DNA of 17,676 nucleotides from Lachnospira sp. UBA2821 (GTDB lineage: Bacteria > Bacillota > Clostridia > Lachnospirales > Lachnospiraceae), in NCBI GenBank assembly GCA_002351535.1, contig DEGR01000033.1, forward strand, positions 77,470-95,145, in the 5' to 3' direction. Both the position numbers and the translations under genes were made by a program. Under the pieces are notes generated by a model that worked only from the letters and a program-made list of their open reading frames with translations, was not told the DNA's origin and ran no database searches. Below are positions 8,201 through 13,219 of this stretch, piece by piece (the stretch's first letter is position 1; every line of letters begins with the position of its first letter).

Positions 8201-9043
8201 ATCCGGGTCATTAGCTTTCTTCTTATTAAGTTTCAGATGATTCTTCATATAATCAAGACGCATGTCATATTGCTTTCCAGGTTCTAAGTTAAAATACTCA
8301 GAAGCCTTTGGAAGATATTCCTCATTTGGAATCATACAATCTGTTATATCCGAGAGGTCTGCATCCTCATCCCTCGAAAATAAAGGCATAAGATTCTCTT
8401 CTCCAAAATTGCCCGTATGATTAAATACAACATCCTGAATTATCTTCATACCTCTTGCATGAACCGCATCAATAAGGTCCTGATATGTACATCCGTCTGA
8501 TTCATATCTTGAATCAACTTCCATGAAATTCATTGCATGATACCCATGATAATCATAACCGCTTTCATTCTTGACAACCGGTGTAATCCATATGGCCGTG
8601 AAACCAAGAGCCTTAATGTAGTCCAACTTATCGATTAATCCCTGAAAATCTCCCTTCCATGGGGTCTCGTCTCCATTGTATCCCTTTCCATCCCAACACT
8701 GTACATTATTCGATGGATCTCCATCGTAAAATCTTGTTGTCATAACAAAATATATAGTCTCATCCCTGAAGTCTCTCATGGCACTGCCGGAATTATAATA
8801 CATTCCATCTTCTTCTGTGTCGGCAATAATCTCTTTACCTGTGTCTGTACCTGAATATGCGGTAACACTATCACCGGTACTTTCACCCCTGTTATCTGTT
8901 ACTATATCTGCAGTCTTCCCGATTCCCGCTGCACTTACACTCTGAATCCCATATACAGAGTCATCTGCAAATGCGCAGGAAAACACCATAACAGAAGCTA
9001 ACACCGCAGACCATAACCTCCTGTTACTTTTCCTCCATATCAT
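5210..9043 (-). CDS. Large secreted GH13 alpha-amylase with Ig-like and starch-binding modules
   Basis: A 1277-residue exported enzyme that should hydrolyse alpha-1,4 links of starch outside the cell. Order: signal peptide (about 1-26); GH13 barrel (about 92-630) with DVVFNH (D204, H209), FRVDTVRH with the nucleophile D338, FGEV with the acid/base E377, and VDSHD with D505; all catalytic residues are present. A small C-domain follows to about 698. Two bacterial Ig-like (Big_2) domains lie at about 727-818 and 822-906. A CBM26-like starch-binding module at about 910-985 has Y929, W931 and W942. A linker contains six PGETETTK-type units (1037-1084), and the end is two related, Lys/Tyr-rich beta domains (about 1090-1182 and 1184-1277). 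No LPxTG, SLH or dockerin signal is seen, so the basic C-terminal domains may hold it at the wall. GGAAGG lies about 14 bases upstream of the ATG. Confidence 0.93.
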   Translation of the reverse strand: MIWRKSNRRLWSAVLASVMVFSCAFADDSVYGIQSVSAAGIGKTADIVTDNRGESTGDSVTAYSGTDTGKEIIADTEEDGMYYNSGSAMRDFRDETIYFVMTTRFYDGDPSNNVQCWDGKGYNGDETPWKGDFQGLIDKLDYIKALGFTAIWITPVVKNESGYDYHGYHAMNFMEVDSRYESDGCTYQDLIDAVHARGMKIIQDVVFNHTGNFGEENLMPLFSRDEDADLSDITDCMIPNEEYLPKASEYFNLEPGKQYDMRLDYMKNHLKLNKKKANDPDNLWHHFGDFNWDDYTCQLAQIAGDCVDLNTENPKVYKYLVKAYSKYIDMGVDAFRVDTVRHISRLSLNKGFINQLNEAYNKKHGTTGARNFYMFGEVCTRYNSVWYREVPALSTPFYTWKESKEYAWNDDENDPDAYVTNEASAAQHYEDNEKNISAQPTSDNAFLKGNEYHTPDYTKSSGLDVIDFPMHWNFKEAKTAYNTAKSSDKYYNDATYNVVYVDSHDYAPDHAPEDERYAGSQEQWAENLSLMFTFRGIPCIYYGSEVEFMKGKPIDKGPNININETGRAYFGDYLEGSVDVVDFAKYANATGTMKDTLNYPLSLHIQRLNRLRAAIPALRKGQYSTEGCSGSFAYKRRYTDDTTDSFAVIALTSDATFTGIPDGKYTDAITGDIKTVKGGTLKTSGIKGKGDLRVYVLDTKKTKAPGVIEGKSSYMSGGKDMVINTVSPKGISITGDKSATLDLGESATFKAQIVPVDATNKTVTWTSSNPSVATVGATGKVIAKGEGTATIYAATCNAKESDYTGKTELVAVGNVTVKATGVKVTDVSVSKKSVSLEAGETEKINTTIVPPNASANYTTLSWTSADTSVAKVNRKGEITAVKKGNTTITVTTASGVSSTIEIEVKNATIRGDAIYFKKPSTMGNKVYAYMWTDDNTYKNSSWPGEMMSVTDDVNGIYGIKWPDGISDLNIIFSDGSNQTKDLKAVKNACLDSDGKLVESEIETNPETEKPSEINPSETKPSEGTTMTPGEIETTKKPDEAETTKPGETETTKPGETETTKPGETETTKPGETETTKPYEEETTKPDGTATDVKIKSFKASVLSGRAQTGDKITFKVVTGNSDKNVKYKFVARVCGKDYVVKDYSNSKTVKWKPKKAGKYTLVVYAKNGRKIVKKSIKKYLVNDVFNITKLKVNGGNAKKVNAGKKVLLNVMASGGTKHYKYKYVYKYKGKTKKITAFSSGSSARWKPLKKGTYTIIGYVKDIGTGKLIKKSMKIKVI
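5792..5935 (-). repeat. 24-bp tandem repeat encoding the amylase linker
   Basis: Six in-frame 24-bp units encode PDEAETTK, four copies of PGETETTK and PYEEETTK. The central four are nearly identical in DNA, differing mainly by tttct/tctct variants, which suggests recent duplication or slippage. A copy-number change would alter only linker length. Confidence 0.92.
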
Positions 9044-9087
9044 ACTTTTTCAACATCCTTCCTTTTAAATAATTTGTATTCTGTATA

Positions 9088-9116
9088 ATTATAGCAAAAC
9101 ACTATTTACATTTCAA
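9088..9116 (-). promoter_or_regulatory. Promoter of the amylase gene
   Basis: On the minus strand TTGAAA (9111-9116) lies 17 bp before a perfect TATAAT (9088-9093), which is preceded by the extended -10 TGC. The start of transcription would be near 9081, giving a leader of about 38 nt. This is one of the strongest-looking promoters in the window. Confidence 0.8.
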
Positions 9117-9135
9117 TTTCAATATAATTACCAAT

Positions 9136-9148
9136 ATTGTTACACAAT
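9136..9148. promoter_or_regulatory. Dyad ATTGT-N3-ACAAT upstream of the amylase promoter
   Basis: ATTGT (9136-9140) and ACAAT (9144-9148) are reverse complements around TAC. The dyad sits 20 bp upstream of the amylase -35 box. It resembles a second dyad at 9201-9216, so both may bind one regulator. Confidence 0.45.
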
Positions 9149-9200
9149 TTCTTGCTTACAACATAGCAATATAGTAAAATAATTATATATATCAGCAACG

Positions 9201-9216
9201 AATTGTATACACAATT
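9201..9216. promoter_or_regulatory. Dyad AATTGT-N4-ACAATT overlapping the transglutaminase-gene promoter
   Basis: AATTGT (9201-9206) and ACAATT (9211-9216) are perfect reverse complements around ATAC. The dyad shares the ATTGT...ACAAT core with the one at 9136-9148. It covers the predicted -35 box of the transglutaminase-like gene, a usual position for a repressor operator. Confidence 0.5.
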
Positions 9217-9232
9217 ATCTATGGAATAAAAT
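9203..9232 (+). promoter_or_regulatory. Candidate promoter of the transglutaminase-like gene
   Basis: TTGTAT (9203-9208) and TAAAAT (9227-9232) are separated by 18 bp. This is a moderate match; TTGCTT (9153-9158) with TAAAAT (9175-9180) is an alternative with a shorter 16-bp spacer. Confidence 0.45.
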
Positions 9233-9256
9233 ATTCATGGTAGAACGGAGGTAAAT

Positions 9257-12079
9257 ATGAAAAAAAGAAAACTTTTCAAATGTATTGCTATTGCAACAGC
9301 AGTCATGTTATCAGCTCAGAATCTTCAGGGTTTTGCTTATGCTGACACGTTATCTGCATATACATTAACATCTGATAAAATATCTATGGATTCTACGGAT
9401 TCAATCCTTCAGTCCGGTGGCTTATTATCACAGGATGGAACATCTGATACTACGGGTTCACATTCACATTCACTTGCATGTGCTTCAGACACAGAAGCTG
9501 CTTCAAATGCAATACTCGATGCATGGAACAATCTTGATACCACAGTCAAACTATCCGCTTACAACATAAACCGTTCAGATATAGGAACACTTTACACTAA
9601 CCTTATAAATGAATATCCGCAATATTTTTATGTGAAAGCATATTGGAGCTACAGCTATAACATGCAGGACATCGTAACATCCGTGAGTATTTCATATAAT
9701 TATGATACTTCAACAATAGAATCCAAAAGAACTAAATACGAAACTGCTGTCGCAAAAGCTATTGCAAACATTGATTCAACATGGTCAGACCTAGAAAAAG
9801 CATTATATATTAATGATTATCTCGCAACTAACTGCCAGTATGACACATCATACGAGAGACACTCATCATACGATGCTCTCGTAGATGAAACTGCAGTATG
9901 TCAGGGATATGCACTCGCTTACAAAGACCTTGCCAACCGTGTCGGATTAAAATGTGGTGTTATTACAAGCAATGCCTTAAATCACGCATGGAATGTTGTT
10001 AAGGTTGGAAATTCATATTATCACGTCGACTCTACATGGAATGACCCGATTAATGATTTACTTGGAAGGGCAAGACATATTTACTTTCTGAAAAGCTCAT
10101 CCTTCTTTAATTCAACAGACGGTGGTCACTCTGCAAGCGATTGGAAATATTCCGGTGACTTATCATCTGACTGTGCCGAAAGTACCACATACGATGACTA
10201 CTTCTGGAACAGTTATGATACGCCATTCTACAGACTGGATGGTGCATGGTATACAGTAAATCCTGAATCATATACAAAATACAATCTTGAAAAAATCACA
10301 TTTAACGGTAACACACTTAATGACCGCACAACCGCACACAGCCTGCGTCAGGGATTTTATTGGTCTAATTCTGTTAAAATAGCAGAAAATGACGGTAATC
10401 TTTACTTTAACGCCCCTACATCAATATATTCCGTTTCACTTGATGACTTCAGTGAAAAAACAATATATACACTCTCATCTGAAGAACAGGCACTCGGTGA
10501 TATATACGGTCTGAGAATTGCCCCTACCGGAAAAATGTATATTCAAATATCATCTTCTCCCGGTGATTCCATTACTACTATCAAGAACGTAGCACAGTTG
10601 AAACCTATCGAAGAACCTACTACTGTTCAACCTACTACCAAAGAGACTACTACCAAAGAGACTACTACCAAAGAGACTACTACCAAAGAAACTACTACTA
10701 AAGAGACTACTACCAAAGAAACTACTACCAAAGAGCAAAACACTACCACGGAACGTTCCACTACCAAACCTCAGCAGACCACTACTGAACGTGAAACTAC
10801 CAGACCTCAACAGACTACTACTGAACGTGAAACTTCCAGACCTCAGCAGACCACTACTGAACGTGAAACTTCCAACCCTCAGCAGACTACCTCTGAACGT
10901 GAAACTTCCAGACCTCAGCAGACCACTACTGAACGTGAAACCACTAAACCTCAGCAGACCACTACTGAACGTGAAACTACCAAACCTCAACAGACCACTA
11001 CCGAACGCGAAACTACCAGACCTCAGCAGACCACTACCAAACCTCAGCAGACTACTACTGAACGTGAAACTACTTCTGGTGAAGAAAAAACCACAGGCGA
11101 GGAAGAAACCACTTCGCAGCCTGACGAAGATTCATTATATGACATCTCCACTATGCAAATGGAAGTAGACAGCAGTGACTACACATATAACGGAGAAGAA
11201 ATAACTCCTGATGCATATATATATTACACAATTAACAATTCAGGTAATGATGATTCAGATGGCAGATGGACTGATGACTCCGAGGATGATGATGACGATG
11301 ACTTTGACAATGATGACTTCGATGACGATGACGACTTCGATGACGATGACGGCTTCGATGATGATAACGGTGATAACGATAATGATGATGACGATTCACA
11401 ATTAGTATATTTAATACCTGATATCGATTACACCATCACATACAGTAACAATATTAATGCAGGAACAGCTACTATAACCGCAACAGGATGCGGTCTGTAT
11501 CATGGAACTATTTCACAGGAATTTGTAATTGAAAAGGCTTCTGATAAAATATCAGTTTCAAAAAGTAAATATAATATAACTTCAGCCTCAAAAAGTAAGA
11601 GCATTTCTCTTAATGCAAAATGCAAAAATGCTACACTTAAATATACTTCAAGCGTAAAGAAAGTAAAAGTCAGCTCAAAAGGTAAAGTTACAATCCCGGC
11701 AAATTATGCAGGAACTATTAAAATCAAAATAACAGCAACTAATTGCCCTAATTATAACATTCCGTCAAGAACTATTACTTTGAACATATTACCGGCAACA
11801 ATAAAAATTACTTCATTGAAACCCGGCAAAAAATCATTTACACTTAAATGGACACCTAACAAAGGATGTTCAGGATATGAAATACAATATTCAACAAACA
11901 GTAAATTCAAATCCACACTATATTATGCTAATATCAATTCTGCAAAATGTTCTTCTGCCACGATTATAAAAGTTAAATCAGGCAAAAAAATATATGTGCG
12001 AATGAGGTGTTTTAAAAAAGTGTCGGGCAAAAAGTACACTTCCGCATGGAGTTCAACTAAAACAACGAAAATAAAATAA
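9257..12079 (+). CDS. Secreted transglutaminase-like surface protein with Thr-rich and Asp-rich regions
   Basis: A 940-residue exported protein. A signal peptide (about 1-29, ending AYA) is followed by a transglutaminase-like cysteine protease/transferase domain (about 85-265). The triad is visible: C215 in AVCQGYA, H243 in NHAWN and D258 in HVDSTWND. Residues 300-450 form a beta-rich region. Then come TTTKE repeats (460-493), 12-residue TTTERETTRPQQ repeats (496-606), a beta domain (about 628-760) interrupted by an Asp-rich insertion (673-713), a Lys-rich beta domain (about 764-846) and a C-terminal fibronectin III-like domain (about 850-940). There is no LPxTG motif. It may crosslink or cleave surface proteins or peptidoglycan-linked peptides; the exact reaction is unknown. 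GGAGG, 5 bases upstream, supports the start. It is divergent from the amylase gene. Confidence 0.88.
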   Translation: MKKRKLFKCIAIATAVMLSAQNLQGFAYADTLSAYTLTSDKISMDSTDSILQSGGLLSQDGTSDTTGSHSHSLACASDTEAASNAILDAWNNLDTTVKLSAYNINRSDIGTLYTNLINEYPQYFYVKAYWSYSYNMQDIVTSVSISYNYDTSTIESKRTKYETAVAKAIANIDSTWSDLEKALYINDYLATNCQYDTSYERHSSYDALVDETAVCQGYALAYKDLANRVGLKCGVITSNALNHAWNVVKVGNSYYHVDSTWNDPINDLLGRARHIYFLKSSSFFNSTDGGHSASDWKYSGDLSSDCAESTTYDDYFWNSYDTPFYRLDGAWYTVNPESYTKYNLEKITFNGNTLNDRTTAHSLRQGFYWSNSVKIAENDGNLYFNAPTSIYSVSLDDFSEKTIYTLSSEEQALGDIYGLRIAPTGKMYIQISSSPGDSITTIKNVAQLKPIEEPTTVQPTTKETTTKETTTKETTTKETTTKETTTKETTTKEQNTTTERSTTKPQQTTTERETTRPQQTTTERETSRPQQTTTERETSNPQQTTSERETSRPQQTTTERETTKPQQTTTERETTKPQQTTTERETTRPQQTTTKPQQTTTERETTSGEEKTTGEEETTSQPDEDSLYDISTMQMEVDSSDYTYNGEEITPDAYIYYTINNSGNDDSDGRWTDDSEDDDDDDFDNDDFDDDDDFDDDDGFDDDNGDNDNDDDDSQLVYLIPDIDYTITYSNNINAGTATITATGCGLYHGTISQEFVIEKASDKISVSKSKYNITSASKSKSISLNAKCKNATLKYTSSVKKVKVSSKGKVTIPANYAGTIKIKITATNCPNYNIPSRTITLNILPATIKITSLKPGKKSFTLKWTPNKGCSGYEIQYSTNSKFKSTLYYANINSAKCSSATIIKVKSGKKIYVRMRCFKKVSGKKYTSAWSSTKTTKIK
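10634..10735 (+). repeat. 15-bp tandem repeat (TTTKE units)
   Basis: About seven in-frame units of ACTACTACCAAAGAG encode TTTKE. Only a few third-base changes (for example AAAGAA) separate the copies, so copy number may be unstable. The product is a flexible Thr-rich linker that is a plausible O-glycosylation target. Confidence 0.92.
10742..11074 (+). repeat. 36-bp tandem repeat (TTTERETTRPQQ units)
   Basis: Eight full 12-residue units (residues 496-591) are followed by a shortened 7-residue unit TTTKPQQ and a partial unit. The variable positions are Thr/Ser and Arg/Lys/Asn. The shortened unit looks like an in-frame loss within one repeat, a sign of slippage or recombination. Confidence 0.92.
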
Positions 12080-12100
12080 CTGACTTTTAATAGTTTTACA

Positions 12101-12156
12101 AAAACCCCCGCAGTCACTTATGAAAACATACATTCATAAGTAGCTGTGGGGGTTTT
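12101..12156. terminator. Long bidirectional terminator hairpin
   Basis: A 24-pair stem has an 8-base loop (12125-12132): AAAACCCCC (12101-12109) pairs with GGGGGTTTT (12148-12156), then CAG/CTG and a run of nine pairs near the loop, with one mismatch and two G-T pairs. It has T-runs on both strands. It can end the transglutaminase-like gene (stop at 12079) and transcription arriving from the recombinase side. Confidence 0.93.
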
Positions 12157-12160
12157 AATA

Positions 12161-12175
12161 TTATATCAGTATAAG
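12161..12175 (+). repeat. Left copy of the 15-bp inverted repeat flanking the recombinase gene
   Basis: TTATATCAGTATAAG here is the exact reverse complement of bases 13168-13182. It begins 4 bp after the terminator stem and ends 50 bp from the recombinase stop codon. Each copy is also an imperfect dyad (TTATA-N4-TATAA), as expected for a site bound by a dimer or a recombinase pair. Confidence 0.85.
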
Positions 12176-12225
12176 CATTTCTGTAATTTAATTAATGTGT
12201 GTATCTTTTTGTACCATTCTGCTTT

Positions 12226-13140
12226 CTATAGTCCCGATAACGTTCTCATAACAAGGTCTACATCCTTATTCTCAAGTTCCCGAATAATATGTAAATATGT
12301 CTTCTGAGTCGTAGTCATACTTGCATGACCTAATCTTCTTGCAACACTAGCAATAGACACTCCGGCGAATAATAACAGTGAAGCATGTGTATGTCTCAAA
12401 CCATGTATGGAAATACACGATATTCCACAAGCATTGCAATGTCTTGCTAAAATATCATTCACTGTAGAATTATAAATCTTCGTATCTCCGACAAAAATCG
12501 GTTTATCATCCGGAAGACTTTTTACAAGTTCAGAAAATTTAACAACTATTTGCCAGTCTATTTGAATCTTCCTGACTGATGATTTATTTTTTGTGGGTAA
12601 AAAACCGCCATTGCCCTTATAATCCCATGTCTTACTAATAGAAAGAGTTTGTCTTGCAAAATCAAAGTCGGCCGGAGTAATTGCAAGTGCTTCTGAAAAT
12701 CTCATCCCTGTCTTAGCAACAAGCAGAATAAACCAATCCCAATTGGGTTTCTCTTTAATATCGAGGTGTGCAATCAATGTATGTAATTCAAACTGATTCA
12801 GATATTTAATCTTCTTTACTCTCGGCGTCTTTCCCTTTATTATAGCCTTTCTTGTTGGGTCTCTATCTATCATTCCCTCATCAAGTGCATCCAGAATTGC
12901 TCCCTTTAACTGGTGGTGAAAATCGAGTGTTGTCTGGCGCTCATGCTCTTTAGCATAATCATTCAATAGTTTCTGATATACTGTTCTTGTCATTTCCGAT
13001 ACCTTAAGCTCCGGCACAAGTCTTTCGACCCATTTCTGTGTCATCATATATTTAGACATTGTTGCCTCTCTGATAGCACCCTTTTTATACACGTCCACCC
13101 ACTGTCTGTAATATTCATAAAATAAAATGTCATTGTCCAT
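12226..13140 (-). CDS. Tyrosine recombinase of the hsdS-inversion type
   Basis: A 304-residue site-specific DNA recombinase. The N-terminal DNA-binding part (about 5-95) is followed by the catalytic domain with R147 (TGMRFSE), K184 (PTKNKSSVR), H246-x2-R249 (HGLRHTH), H272 (RRLGHASMTTTQ) and the nucleophile Y282 (TYLH). All catalytic residues are present, so it should be active. From memory of the family, close relatives with this N-terminus (MTQ...VPELK...LKGAILDA) are found beside type I restriction genes in Firmicutes, where they invert or exchange hsdS segments; this placement fits. GGAAGG, 8 bases upstream of the ATG, supports the start. It follows hsdR by 79 bp on the same strand and could be read from the same transcript. 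A phage or ICE integrase is the alternative, but no phage or conjugation gene is seen. Confidence 0.9.
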   Translation of the reverse strand: MDNDILFYEYYRQWVDVYKKGAIREATMSKYMMTQKWVERLVPELKVSEMTRTVYQKLLNDYAKEHERQTTLDFHHQLKGAILDALDEGMIDRDPTRKAIIKGKTPRVKKIKYLNQFELHTLIAHLDIKEKPNWDWFILLVAKTGMRFSEALAITPADFDFARQTLSISKTWDYKGNGGFLPTKNKSSVRKIQIDWQIVVKFSELVKSLPDDKPIFVGDTKIYNSTVNDILARHCNACGISCISIHGLRHTHASLLLFAGVSIASVARRLGHASMTTTQKTYLHIIRELENKDVDLVMRTLSGL

Positions 13141-13167
13141 ATCATTTGCCTTCCTATTCCGAAATCA

Positions 13168-13182
13168 CTTATACTGATATAA
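13168..13182 (-). repeat. Right copy of the 15-bp inverted repeat flanking the recombinase gene
   Basis: CTTATACTGATATAA is the exact reverse complement of 12161-12175. It lies in the 79-bp gap between the hsdR stop and the recombinase start, 27 bp upstream of the recombinase ATG. On the minus strand it contains TATAAG, which could be part of a -10 box for the recombinase gene. Confidence 0.85.
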
Positions 13183-13219
13183 ACAATGACACATCATATT
13201 ATCTAATTATGCAATATTA

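Noticed and set aside
10550..10990. Open frame on the minus strand opposite the Thr-rich repeats
   Set aside because: Its repetitive Ser/Phe/Gly product is simply the antisense of the 15-bp and 36-bp coding repeats. The plus-strand gene has signal peptide, catalytic triad and ribosome binding site.
12226..13140. Integrase as the end of a prophage or integrative element with att sites
   Set aside because: No tRNA target, direct att repeats, phage or conjugation genes are visible, and the neighbours form a type I restriction operon. The family features fit an hsdS-associated recombinase better.
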